From HyVt-105 sp049975425 (lineage in GTDB: Bacteria > Bacteroidota > Bacteroidia > Bacteroidales > VadinHA17), in assembly GCA_049975425.1 (NCBI GenBank), contig JBNGDI010000010.1, positions 25,553 through 89,552 on the forward strand: 64,000 nucleotides of DNA, read 5' to 3'. The notes beneath the pieces were generated by a model. The model had not been told where the DNA came from. It was given only the letters and a program-made list of their open reading frames with translations, and made no database searches. The translations under genes and the position numbers were made by a program. Shown here in pieces: positions 9,056 to 16,927 of this stretch; the stretch's first letter is position 1, and every line of letters begins with the position of its first letter.

Positions 9056-9937
9056 CTATATGAAAAGACGGTTCCCCTGGTCGTAGCTGTCGCGCAATTC
9101 TTTCGGGGTACAGCCTTTTTTCTTTTTGAATATCCGGTTGAAATTGGAAATGTTGTTAAATCCGCAGGAATAGGCTATTTCGGCTATGGTTTTGGTTGTA
9201 TCGATCAGCATGCGGCAGGCATGCCCCAGCCTCACCTCGGTAAGGCAGTCCACAAAGGTGATCCCCGTTCTGAGCTTGAAGAAACGGCTGAATGAGGATT
9301 CGGTCATATTCGCTATATGAGCAGCTTCTTCAAGAGTAAGTGGCTTGTCGAAGCCGGTATGGATAAATTCCATGACTTTTTCTATCCGCCGGCTGTTGTA
9401 GGAAAATACTTCGTGCGTGTTGAAACCGCTGTCGGATAATACCCGGTAATCCCTCGAGATAGAAAGAGTATGCAGAATAGACATCAGCTCAAGCACCGAA
9501 TCAAATCCCTGCTTTTCCCTGAGCCTGTAAAGGCGTGGCTTTACCTGCCGTATAGTCTGCTGTGAAAACAGGATTCCCCTCAATGACTTCCGGAACATGT
9601 TGCGGATAAAACTCAATTGATTCTTTTGCAGGAATTTTTCATCAAAAAAATCTTTATGGAACTGAATGGTGATCTCTTCTACCTGATCCGGCCCGAAACC
9701 TGATCCAAACCATCCGTGCTGCAGGTTAGGTCCCACCAGCACCAGTTCATACCGGCCAATTCTACCAATGTGATCACCTATGATTCGCTTGGCTCCCCTG
9801 GCATTCATGATGAAATTCAGTTCCATTTCTTCATGATAATGCAGTGGAAAATCAAATTCCGATTTTTTCCTGTAAAAAAGGGTGAAACAATCGGATTGCG
9901 TCAGCGGAGTAATCTCACGAACAATGGACTCAGCCAT
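9056..9937 (-). CDS. AraC-family transcriptional regulator
   Basis: A 293-residue cytoplasmic regulator with an N-terminal cupin-like sensor (FPLHYHEEMELNFIMNARG near the start) and a C-terminal pair of helix-turn-helix motifs: TLEEAAHIANMTESSFSRFF and TIAEIAYSCGFNNISNFNRI, then KKGCTPKELR. Cupin-type AraC proteins in glycan loci usually bind a sugar and activate neighbouring glycosidase genes. It is transcribed toward the GH2 gene (11-bp convergent gap) and away from the mannanase operon, sharing a 355-bp divergent region with it. The start at 9937 was preferred over an upstream in-frame ATG at 9982 because a -7 box lies at 9965-9972, between them. Confidence 0.88.
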   Translation of the reverse strand: MAESIVREITPLTQSDCFTLFYRKKSEFDFPLHYHEEMELNFIMNARGAKRIIGDHIGRIGRYELVLVGPNLQHGWFGSGFGPDQVEEITIQFHKDFFDEKFLQKNQLSFIRNMFRKSLRGILFSQQTIRQVKPRLYRLREKQGFDSVLELMSILHTLSISRDYRVLSDSGFNTHEVFSYNSRRIEKVMEFIHTGFDKPLTLEEAAHIANMTESSFSRFFKLRTGITFVDCLTEVRLGHACRMLIDTTKTIAEIAYSCGFNNISNFNRIFKKKKGCTPKELRDSYDQGNRLFI

Positions 9938-9964
9938 GATCTTGTTCAGATTTCCGTGTTGATC

Positions 9965-9972
9965 CAAATATA
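9965..9972 (-). promoter_or_regulatory. -7 promoter box of the AraC gene
   Basis: Reverse-strand TATATTTG matches TAnnTTTG exactly and sits 28 bp upstream of the chosen start. No clear -33 partner was seen. Confidence 0.4.
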
Positions 9973-10292
9973 AAAAAATCAATAAAATAAAAAAATATAA
10001 TATTCACATCATATTATGGATCACATAATGATCAGACCCATAAATCAATGCACCGGTATTTCAGCCTGTATGGAAAATTTGTTATCCAATTCCTGACAAA
10101 ATAGTACCATACGGGAATATTCAGAAATTGCCGCATAGAAAAGTTGATGCTTGCACACCCTGATAAACCGGTACCATGAGATTGATGAAAATACGAAATG
10201 GGCATTATTGTATTATGATTTAAAAGAAAGGTATTATTCCCGAACAGGCCGGTTTATTATTTTTACCAAGCAGGTAATTAAATATCAATCAA
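9973..10292. other. Divergent control region between AraC gene and mannanase operon
   Basis: AT-rich, no gene. It contains near-dyads around CATATTATG and CATAATGATC (about 10008-10033) that could be regulator sites, and a 7-of-8 match to the -7 box (TATTTTTA, 10258-10265) that may drive the GH5 operon. A small frame at 10151-10375 overlaps the GH5 start and shows no protein features. Confidence 0.4.
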
Positions 10293-11603
10293 TTGAAATA
10301 CAGTTTGCTAACCACTCTCCTGTTACTGGCTTTGATTCCCGTTCGCATGACCGGCCAGCCAGCTCATGCAGATGAATACGTTACCGTGCAGCACGGTACC
10401 TTCATGAAAAACGGCCAGCCTTATTATTTTATAGGAACTAATTACTGGTTCGGAGGAATTCTTGGGTCGGCCGGGAAATACGGAAACCGGGAAAGGCTTA
10501 TCCGGGAACTCGATCATCTGAAAAAGATCGGTGTAAACAACCTTCGTATCCTGGTAGGTGCGGAGGGACCCGACAATGAACCTTTTCGCGTTACACCCGC
10601 TCTGCAGCCCGAACCGGGGGTTTATAACGAAGAACTGCTTGACGGACTGGATTTTCTGCTGGTTGAAATGAAAAAACGGGGGCAGGTAGCTGTTTTGTAT
10701 CTGAACAACAGCTGGGACTGGTCGGGCGGATATGCCCAGTACCTGAACTGGAACGGATACGGATCCATCCCCTATCCTTCAGTGAAGCCCCATACCTGGC
10801 AGGAATTTATGAGCTATGCAGGCCGGTTTCACCATTGCGAAAACTGCCTCAGGCAATTCAGGGAACATATAAAATTCATACTTGGGCGTACCAACCGGTA
10901 TACCGGCATAAAATATACCGAAGATCCGGTGATCATGACCTGGGAAATCGGCAATGAGCCCAGGGCATTTTCCAGGGAAAGCATCCCTGCTTTCGAAAAA
11001 TGGATCGGAGAAACAGCTGCCCTGATCAAAATCATGGATTCCAACCACCTGGTGACAACCGGAACCGAAGGACAGCACGGATGCGAAGGATCCATGGAAG
11101 TGTTCGAACGCATCCATTCCGATCCGAACATTGATTACCTCACCATGCATATCTGGCCCAAAAACTGGGCCTGGCTGGATATACACGATATACCCGGCAG
11201 CCTGCAAACCAGCATAGAAAATACCACCCGGTATATGACTGATCATATGGAAGTAGCCCGGAAACTGGATAAGCCACTGGTGCTGGAAGAATTCGGTCTT
11301 CCCCGTGATGAACACGGGTACGGGCCGGAGGAATCGGTGAAATGCCGCAACCGGTATTACCGGCATGCTTTCAGTCAGGTACTGGAATCCGCACGCCACC
11401 GCGACGTACTGGCGGGATGCAACTTCTGGGCATGGGCCGGGGAAGGAAGGCCTGCTCCCGGCAGGATATTCTGGCAGATAGGTGACGATTACCTGGGCGA
11501 TCCCCCGCAGGAAGAGCAGGGCCTGAATTCCGTATTCGATACCGATTCCACGGTTTCCCTTATCAGTAAGTACAACCGGAAACTTTCCAAAATTATACAA
11601 TAA
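10293..11603 (+). CDS. GH5 (subfamily 7-like) endo-beta-1,4-mannanase, TTG start
   Basis: A 436-residue exported enzyme. It starts with TTG: the reading from there (MKYSLLTTLLLLALIPVRM) makes a complete signal peptide, while the first ATG would remove most of it. The GH5 barrel shows GTNYWFGG near residue 48, LRILVGAEG, the acid/base in TWEIGNEPR (Glu222) and the nucleophile in LVLEEFGLP (Glu333). The YVTVQHGTFMKNGQPYYFIG opening is characteristic of the mannanase/mannosidase subfamily. It would cut mannan or mannooligosaccharides in the periplasm or outside the cell. First gene of a four-gene operon; the GH26 gene follows after 7 bp. Confidence 0.87.
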   Translation: MKYSLLTTLLLLALIPVRMTGQPAHADEYVTVQHGTFMKNGQPYYFIGTNYWFGGILGSAGKYGNRERLIRELDHLKKIGVNNLRILVGAEGPDNEPFRVTPALQPEPGVYNEELLDGLDFLLVEMKKRGQVAVLYLNNSWDWSGGYAQYLNWNGYGSIPYPSVKPHTWQEFMSYAGRFHHCENCLRQFREHIKFILGRTNRYTGIKYTEDPVIMTWEIGNEPRAFSRESIPAFEKWIGETAALIKIMDSNHLVTTGTEGQHGCEGSMEVFERIHSDPNIDYLTMHIWPKNWAWLDIHDIPGSLQTSIENTTRYMTDHMEVARKLDKPLVLEEFGLPRDEHGYGPEESVKCRNRYYRHAFSQVLESARHRDVLAGCNFWAWAGEGRPAPGRIFWQIGDDYLGDPPQEEQGLNSVFDTDSTVSLISKYNRKLSKIIQ

Positions 11604-11610
11604 CTATTCC

Positions 11611-12735
11611 ATGAAATCCCTTTCCCTCTCTCTTTGTTTTTTGCTGACATGTACGGCTTGCACAGAAAAACAGGAAGACAAAATAAAACCTGCCGATCCC
11701 CGGGCCACCCTGCAAACGGAAAACCTTCTGAATGCGCTGCACCAACTTTCTTCCCGCGGCATCATGTTTGGTCACCAGGACGACCTGGCCTATGGAATTG
11801 GCTGGGTATATCCGGAAGGTGTATCAGATGTTAAGAGAATATGCGGCGATTTCCCCGCCGTTTACGGAATGGATCTCGGGCACCTGGAGAAAGGCTCACC
11901 GGTTAACCTCGATTCGGTTCCGTTCGTACAGATGCGGGAGTTTGCCCGTGACATCTTTTCCCGGGGAGGGGTCATCACCCTGAGCTGGCACGCCGATAAT
12001 CCCCTCACCGGAGGTTCAGCCTGGGATATCAGTTCCCGTAGGGCTGTGCAATCGGTTTTGCCCGGGGGGGAGAAACACGAAACATTCAAAAAGTGGCTCG
12101 ACCGCCTGGCCAATTTTTTCCATACCCTGTACAACGAACAGGGCCAGGCTATCCCGGTGATCTTCCGTCCCTTTCACGAACATACCGGAAGCTGGTTCTG
12201 GTGGGGAAAAGACCTGTGCACTCCGGAAGAATTCATTGATCTCTGGCGGTTCACGTTCAACTACCTGTGCCGGGATAAACAGGTACACCATCTGTTGTTT
12301 GCTTACTCTCCCTCGTCGGGCTTTGAATCGGAAGAGGAATACCTTGAAAGGTATCCGGGAAACAACTATGTGGATCTGGTCGGTTTCGATGATTACCAGA
12401 TGGGGCCAGAAGAAAAAACTGATTTCAGAGACCGTGTGAGCAGGAAGCTGGATATACTTTCTGAGGTGGCCGCTAAGCATCAGAAAGTGGCTGCCCTTAC
12501 GGAAACAGGGCTGGAAGGCATCCCGGATCCGGAATGGTGGACCGGCGTGCTGTGGCCAGCCGTGCAAAACCATCCCATTTCTTACGTACTGGTCTGGAGA
12601 AATGCCCACAACCGCCCGGGGCATCATTACGCCCCCTATCCGGGACATGTCAGCGAACGCAATTTTATTGAGTTCCATAAACTTCCCGGCACGTTATTTC
12701 AGCACGAGATCACTATGGAAAGCATTTACCGGTAA
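11611..12735 (+). CDS. GH26 endo-beta-1,4-mannanase lipoprotein
   Basis: A 374-residue GH26 enzyme with an N-terminal signal and cysteines at 14 and 17 suggesting lipidation. Conserved elements are MFGHQDDLAYG near residue 52, SWHADNPLTGG, the acid/base in IFRPFHEHTGSWFWWG (Glu190) and the nucleophile in ALTETGLEG (Glu298). This matches the ManA type of Bacteroides, which releases mannobiose from beta-1,4-mannan. Its place between GH5 mannanase (7 bp) and mannosylglucose phosphorylase (17 bp) fits production of the disaccharide that the next two enzymes process. An exolytic mannobiohydrolase activity is possible and cannot be told apart here. Confidence 0.9.
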   Translation: MKSLSLSLCFLLTCTACTEKQEDKIKPADPRATLQTENLLNALHQLSSRGIMFGHQDDLAYGIGWVYPEGVSDVKRICGDFPAVYGMDLGHLEKGSPVNLDSVPFVQMREFARDIFSRGGVITLSWHADNPLTGGSAWDISSRRAVQSVLPGGEKHETFKKWLDRLANFFHTLYNEQGQAIPVIFRPFHEHTGSWFWWGKDLCTPEEFIDLWRFTFNYLCRDKQVHHLLFAYSPSSGFESEEEYLERYPGNNYVDLVGFDDYQMGPEEKTDFRDRVSRKLDILSEVAAKHQKVAALTETGLEGIPDPEWWTGVLWPAVQNHPISYVLVWRNAHNRPGHHYAPYPGHVSERNFIEFHKLPGTLFQHEITMESIYR

Positions 12736-12752
12736 ATATCAACTGAGCCACC

Positions 12753-13931
12753 ATGAAAGCATCCGAGAAACGCCTGCAGAGTATGATAAAGGAATATGAA
12801 AAGCTGGTGAACCGGGACAATCCCCCGCTCGAGCCGGTTAACGGTATTTACCGCAGATACCGGTATCCTGTGCTTACCGCTGCCCATGTCCCCCTGCACT
12901 GGCGGTACGATATGGATCCCGCAACCAATCCTTTCATGATGGAAAGGATCGGGTTTAATTCCACATTCAACGCCGGGGCCATTAAACTGAACGGAAAATA
13001 CCTTCTGGCCGTAAGGGTGGAAGGCGTTGACCGGAAATCTTTCTTCGCCATTGCCGAAAGTCCCAATGGAACCGACCGTTTCCGTTTCTGGAACGAACCG
13101 GTGGATCTGCCCGAAACGGAAAACCCGGATGTAAACGTGTACGATATGCGGCTTACCCGTCATGAAGACGGCTGGATATACGGCATTTTCTGCACGGAAA
13201 GAAAAGACCCCAACGCCCCGCCGGGAGACATGTCTTCGGCCGTGGCCGCCGCCGGCATTGCACGCACCCGCGATCTGAAAACCTGGGAAAGGTTGCCCGA
13301 CCTGCGCTCGGAATACCAGCAACGGAATGTGGTATTGCATCCTGAATTCGTAAACGAACAGTATGCCCTGTATACCCGCCCCCAGGAAGGGTTTATCGAA
13401 GCCGGCAACGGCGGGGGCATTGGCTGGGCGCTGGTAAAGGATATCACCCGGGCAGAAATCGGTGAGGAAGTGATCATCAATCCGCGGCGGTACCATACTG
13501 TCAATGAGATGAAGAACGGGGAAGGCCCCCCGCCCCTGAAAACCCCTCATGGATGGCTGCATCTGGCCCACGGAGTCAGGGCCTGTGCCGCCGGCTTGCG
13601 GTACGTTCTCTACATGTATCTGACCGACCTGCAGCACCCGGAACGCACCCTGGCCGAACCGGCAGGATACTTCATGGCTCCGGAAGGAGAGGAACGGGTG
13701 GGTGACGTTTCCAATGTACTGTTTTCCAACGGCTGGATAGCCGATGAGGACGGCATCGTATATATCTATTACGGTTCATCAGACACCCGCATGCACGTGG
13801 CCGTTTCCAGCATTGAAAGGCTCACGGACTATTGCCTGAACACACCCCCTGACGGGTACCGTTCAGCCGCTTCGGTACAGAACATAAAAAAGTTGATTGA
13901 CAAAAACCGGGAATACCTTAAGGGGAAATGA
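12753..13931 (+). CDS. 4-O-beta-D-mannosyl-D-glucose phosphorylase (GH130)
   Basis: A 392-residue cytoplasmic protein without signal peptide, close in length to the Bacteroides fragilis enzyme. GH130 phosphorylases convert mannosylglucose plus phosphate to mannose 1-phosphate and glucose. The general-acid aspartate is in NVYDMRLTRHEDG; it falls at residue 131, the same number as in the characterised B. fragilis enzyme. Other family segments are FNSTFNAGAI, HPEFVNEQYALYTRPQ and VYIYYGSSDTRMHVA. The downstream epimerase gene overlaps its stop by 4 bp (ATGA), so the two are translationally coupled, matching their consecutive roles in the known mannan pathway. Confidence 0.93.
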   Translation: MKASEKRLQSMIKEYEKLVNRDNPPLEPVNGIYRRYRYPVLTAAHVPLHWRYDMDPATNPFMMERIGFNSTFNAGAIKLNGKYLLAVRVEGVDRKSFFAIAESPNGTDRFRFWNEPVDLPETENPDVNVYDMRLTRHEDGWIYGIFCTERKDPNAPPGDMSSAVAAAGIARTRDLKTWERLPDLRSEYQQRNVVLHPEFVNEQYALYTRPQEGFIEAGNGGGIGWALVKDITRAEIGEEVIINPRRYHTVNEMKNGEGPPPLKTPHGWLHLAHGVRACAAGLRYVLYMYLTDLQHPERTLAEPAGYFMAPEGEERVGDVSNVLFSNGWIADEDGIVYIYYGSSDTRMHVAVSSIERLTDYCLNTPPDGYRSAASVQNIKKLIDKNREYLKGK

Positions 13932-15142
13932 GCAGCACCGAAGAAGACATAATACACCGGTTAAAGGAAAATGCACGGAAGGAACTGACGGAAAACATCC
14001 TTCCTTTCTGGACAGAACGTATGCCCGACCGGAAACAGGGAGGATTTTACGGCCGGATTGACGGAAAAAACACGGTTCACCCCGATGCCCCGAAAGGAGC
14101 CGTGCTGAACGCCCGCATTCTGTGGACGTTTTCCTCAGCCTGTTATGACCTGGGGATTCCTTCATCTCTGGAGGCAGCCAGCCGTGCATGGGAATATATC
14201 AACCGGTTTTTTTTCGATGAAGAATACGGAGGCGTGTGGTGGAGCCTGAACAGCAACGGCACACCGCGGGAGACAAAAAAACAGGTTTATGCCCAGGCCT
14301 TTTTCATTTACGCCCTGAGCCGGTATTTTATTACCACAGGGGATAACAATGCCGGAAAAAGAGCCGTGGAACTATACGAACTGCTGGAAAAACACAGCCT
14401 TGACCGGCAATACGGAGGTTACCTGGAAGCTTTCAGCCGTGAATGGAAAGAGATGGAAGATATCCGTCTGAGCAAAAAGGATGAAAACGAAAAAAAAACC
14501 ACCAACACCAACCTCCATGTGCTGGAGGCATATACCATGCTTTCAAAGGTTTGGCCCGACAGGCATCTACGTAGTCAGCTACGTAGTTTGCTACGTAGTT
14601 TTCTGGAAAAGATCATTCATTCCGGGACTTTTCACCTCCAATTGTTTTTCGACGAGTTCTGGAATCCACGGTCGCAACTGGTGTCGTACGGTCACGACAT
14701 CGAGGCAGCCTGGCTGCTTTACGAAGCTGCTTTGATGCTCGGGGACCCTTCGCTGATCCGGGGGGTGGCGGAAATTTCTGTTAAAATGGTGGATGCGGCC
14801 CTGGAGGGATTTCAGGATGACGGAAGTTTGATTTATGAGAAAGATGATTCGAAAGGTTACCTTGATATGGACCGCCACTGGTGGGTTCAGGCCGAAGCGG
14901 TGGTAGGGCTGGTTCATGCCTGGCAACTAACTGGAAAGAAGGGATACCTGGAAAAGGCCGACCGGTGTTTCAGCTACATCACAGGCCATTTGACAGACAG
15001 GAAGAACGGGGAATGGTACTGGAGTATCCGCGCCGACGGGACAGCCAACACCGTTGACGATAAGGCAGGATTCTGGAAATGCCCCTACCATAACAGCCGG
15101 ATGTGCATGGAGATCATGCGAAGGTTCAAGGAAATCTCATAA
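13928..15142 (+). CDS. Cellobiose/mannobiose 2-epimerase (AGE family)
   Basis: A 404-residue alpha/alpha-barrel epimerase of the N-acylglucosamine 2-epimerase superfamily, cytoplasmic. It epimerises the reducing sugar of beta-1,4-mannobiose to give mannosylglucose, the substrate of the preceding GH130 enzyme; the same family acts on cellobiose. Visible family motifs include QGGFYGRIDG, NARILWTFSSA, EYGGVWWSLN, MDRHWWVQAEAVVG and WKCPYHNSRMCMEI. Residues 214-226 (LRSQLRSLLRSFL) are encoded by three in-phase copies of the CTACGTAG repeat found elsewhere in the window, each using the codons CTA-CGT-AGT. The overall length is normal, so the repeat appears to replace rather than lengthen a helix. 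Last gene of the mannan operon. Confidence 0.92.
   Translation: MSSTEEDIIHRLKENARKELTENILPFWTERMPDRKQGGFYGRIDGKNTVHPDAPKGAVLNARILWTFSSACYDLGIPSSLEAASRAWEYINRFFFDEEYGGVWWSLNSNGTPRETKKQVYAQAFFIYALSRYFITTGDNNAGKRAVELYELLEKHSLDRQYGGYLEAFSREWKEMEDIRLSKKDENEKKTTNTNLHVLEAYTMLSKVWPDRHLRSQLRSLLRSFLEKIIHSGTFHLQLFFDEFWNPRSQLVSYGHDIEAAWLLYEAALMLGDPSLIRGVAEISVKMVDAALEGFQDDGSLIYEKDDSKGYLDMDRHWWVQAEAVVGLVHAWQLTGKKGYLEKADRCFSYITGHLTDRKNGEWYWSIRADGTANTVDDKAGFWKCPYHNSRMCMEIMRRFKEIS
14567..14598. repeat. CTACGTAG array (3 units, 12-bp period) inside the epimerase gene
   Basis: Perfect CTACGTAG palindromes start at 14567, 14579 and 14591 with spacers TCAG and TTTG. The period equals four codons and the array is in phase with the reading frame. 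Same repeat as at 31989 and 63859. Confidence 0.9.
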
Positions 15143-15150
15143 TATTCTTA

Positions 15151-15181
15151 GATCCGAATATTCCCGGGATCATATTTTTTT
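15151..15181 (+). terminator. Weak terminator after the mannan operon
   Basis: A 5-bp stem GATCC/GGATC (15151-15155 with 15167-15171) is followed by ATATTTTTTT. The stem is short but the T tract is good and the position is right after the epimerase stop. Confidence 0.45.
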
Positions 15182-15263
15182 CTTGCTTCCGGAAAATTTC
15201 ACACTCAGATTTCGATATCTTCTGGCAAATACCAACAATTTTTCGTTAATTTGCATTTAACAG

Positions 15264-15320
15264 GTTCGGTTTGCCGAGTGGTCAGGCGCTGGTCTGCAAA
15301 ACCAGTTACAGCGGTTCGAA
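15264..15320 (+). pseudogene. Truncated tRNA-Cys copy
   Basis: The first 57 nt match the intact tRNA-Cys at 15411 with two differences (acceptor position 2 and one D-loop base), including the whole anticodon arm with GCA. The match stops in the T loop after GGTTCGAA. The 3' T stem and 3' acceptor strand are missing and replaced by a palindromic element, so it cannot fold as a tRNA. A TAATTTGC box at 15247-15254 could still transcribe it. Confidence 0.8.
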
Positions 15321-15396
15321 CCGAGCTCCCCGGCAGGGGAGCGAGCTCATGAGCCGACGATAGGAGGCGAATAATCCGCAGCGGATTCGTTCTTAA
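15321..15396. repeat. Double-hairpin palindromic element between tRNA-Cys copies
   Basis: Two nested inverted repeats lie back to back: GAGCTCCCC-GGCA-GGGGAGC followed by GAGCTC, and AATCCGC-A-GCGGATT within GAA...TTC. The element starts exactly where tRNA identity ends. It looks like a REP-type palindromic unit or the scar of an integration; no protein-coding content. Confidence 0.55.
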
Positions 15397-15410
15397 AAAA
15401 TTGAAATAAT

Positions 15411-15481
15411 GGTCGGTTTGCCGAGTGGTTAGGCGCTGGTCTGCAAAACCAGTTACAGCGGTTCGAATCCGCTACCGACCT
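15411..15481 (+). tRNA. tRNA-Cys (GCA)
   Basis: Folds as a 71-nt cloverleaf: acceptor GGTCGGT with ACCGACC, D stem GCC/GGC, anticodon stem CTGGT/ACCAG around loop CTGCAAA (anticodon GCA), T stem AGCGG/CCGCT with loop TTCGAAT, discriminator T. CCA is not encoded. Confidence 0.95.
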
Positions 15482-15582
15482 CTGCAAAATCCCCTTCCAC
15501 AAAGTGGCCGGGGATTTTTTCTGCCTGGCCGGTGAAAGCCTGCTTTTCAGCAGGCCGGGAAGTAAAATGACCCACCTTTTCC

Positions 15583-16707
15583 CTATTTGCTCATCCACCG
15601 GGCAAACAAAACATCATATACTCCATAGTAAGGAATGCCTTCCCTGTCAACCTCCCGGTATATCAGCTCCATCCTCTCCAGAGCCTTCAGCGAGCGGAGC
15701 ACTGTGGAAGGATTGCCCAGGGAATGGGCCGTGATGAAGGCTGAGGAAGTCGGCTGGTAAACCCTCCCTTCCCGGGCGATCGCCTTCAGAAGATCCCACT
15801 GGGCCCCGGTCAGCATTTCACGGTAACCAAAGAATACAAACTCCTGCTCCTTTAACATCCTGCCGGCTTCTTCCCTCCAGGTATCTTCCGTGATCTTCTT
15901 TCCCGATGATATAAACACCCGGTTGCACAAAAGCTGAACATAATAGGTATGCAGTTCAGTCCATTGCAGCATGGAATCCACTACATCCGCAGAAACCGAT
16001 TTTCCTCTCTCCTCGAATTTGCTGATGATGAAGTCCCTGTACACAGATTTTTCCAGCTTGCCTATTTGCATAAAGTGGGTGCTCCGGTAAAACGGCCGTT
16101 CCGGGTTCATGAAAAGATCGGCCATGATGTGTTGCTGACTTCCAGAAAATATAAAATGCACATTCCTCATTTCATGAACAACCGACCGCAACCAGGCATC
16201 CGTTTGCTTCTCCGGATACTCCAGTATTTGCTGAAATTCATCCAGCGCAATGACCACAGGCTGTGTATGTTTTTCCAGAAAAGTGATCAGGTCGGCCAGT
16301 GTTTTTCTGCTCTCCCCGGAACTCACCCTGAGACTCACCTGAGGCTGCCCGCTCAGTGCATCATAGCTGATTACCGGCCGTAACAACCGGATCAGGTCCC
16401 ATGCCTTTTTCCCGAACCCGGTTTTTTCAGCATGCGCACGAACGATGGCTGTACAAAGCCCGTTCAGCAATTCATTTATTGACTCGGTGGGCAGAATGTC
16501 AAGGTATATCGTTGTATACCGTCCCTGTATGTGATGAAACAGATGCTTTATCAGTGCCGTCTTACCCAGTCTGCGCAATGCCACCAGCGTAGCCGATTGC
16601 CCTCCCCGCAAGCACCGGGTGAGTTGTTCCAGTTCACTTTCCCTGTTGCAAAAATAAGCAGGACCGTAATAACCGGTTACCGGAAAAGGAGTCTGTGGTT
16701 GTTTCAT
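15583..16707 (-). CDS. AAA ATPase of the archaeal-ATPase (PF01637-like) family
   Basis: A 374-residue P-loop ATPase with Walker A LRRLGKTALI near residue 47, Walker B VVIALDEFQQI near 175, a sensor-like FSGSQQH, and a C-terminal winged-helix segment (SSAFITAHSLGNPSTVLRSL). It lacks a signal peptide. The family is common in Archaea and Bacteroidota as single, often mobile-looking genes of unknown role; STAND-like regulators are relatives. It is isolated between a tRNA-Cys remnant region and a lactamase-fold gene. Its leader contains a 43-bp perfect palindrome only 9 bp before the start codon. Function cannot be assigned; a nucleic-acid-related or regulatory ATPase is the most one can infer. 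Confidence 0.8.
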   Translation of the reverse strand: MKQPQTPFPVTGYYGPAYFCNRESELEQLTRCLRGGQSATLVALRRLGKTALIKHLFHHIQGRYTTIYLDILPTESINELLNGLCTAIVRAHAEKTGFGKKAWDLIRLLRPVISYDALSGQPQVSLRVSSGESRKTLADLITFLEKHTQPVVIALDEFQQILEYPEKQTDAWLRSVVHEMRNVHFIFSGSQQHIMADLFMNPERPFYRSTHFMQIGKLEKSVYRDFIISKFEERGKSVSADVVDSMLQWTELHTYYVQLLCNRVFISSGKKITEDTWREEAGRMLKEQEFVFFGYREMLTGAQWDLLKAIAREGRVYQPTSSAFITAHSLGNPSTVLRSLKALERMELIYREVDREGIPYYGVYDVLFARWMSK

Positions 16708-16716
16708 TCTTTATAA

Positions 16717-16759
16717 TTTGTAATTTACATTATGCAATTTACATAATGTAAATTACAAA
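16717..16759. promoter_or_regulatory. 43-bp perfect palindrome in the leader of the AAA ATPase gene
   Basis: Arms TTTGTAATTTACATTATG (16717-16734) and CATAATGTAAATTACAAA (16742-16759) pair over all 18 bp around a 7-nt spacer CAATTTA. It covers the predicted transcription start and leader, so it could be an operator or an RNA hairpin. Confidence 0.8.
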
Positions 16760-16761
16760 AT

Positions 16762-16769
16762 CAAAAATA
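16762..16769 (-). promoter_or_regulatory. -7 promoter box of the AAA ATPase gene
   Basis: Reverse-strand TATTTTTG is an exact TAnnTTTG match. Transcription would start near 16755, inside the palindrome. No clear -33 box. Confidence 0.45.
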
Positions 16770-16810
16770 TCTAACCGTATTCTGAAAAATGCATTTTTAC
16801 ACCGTACACC

Positions 16811-16840
16811 GGAAAAAAAACCGGCACATGCCCGGTTTAC
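16811..16840 (-). terminator. Terminator of the lactamase-fold gene
   Basis: Reverse-strand stem AAACCGG/CCGGTTT (16832-16838 with 16818-16824) is followed by a run of eight T. Lies about 90 bp after the stop at 16928. Confidence 0.6.
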
Positions 16841-16927
16841 GTAATAAGTGAAAAGGATGCGCCGGAAAACCAACATTCCCGTTCACCACTAGATAACGCC
16901 ACACCCTTCTCTTAAATGGAGAAGGTT

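Noticed and set aside
15583..16707. AAA ATPase as an integrase or transposase of a mobile island at tRNA-Cys
   Set aside because: It has Walker motifs and a winged helix but no integrase catalytic residues, and no second attachment-like tRNA fragment was seen beyond it.
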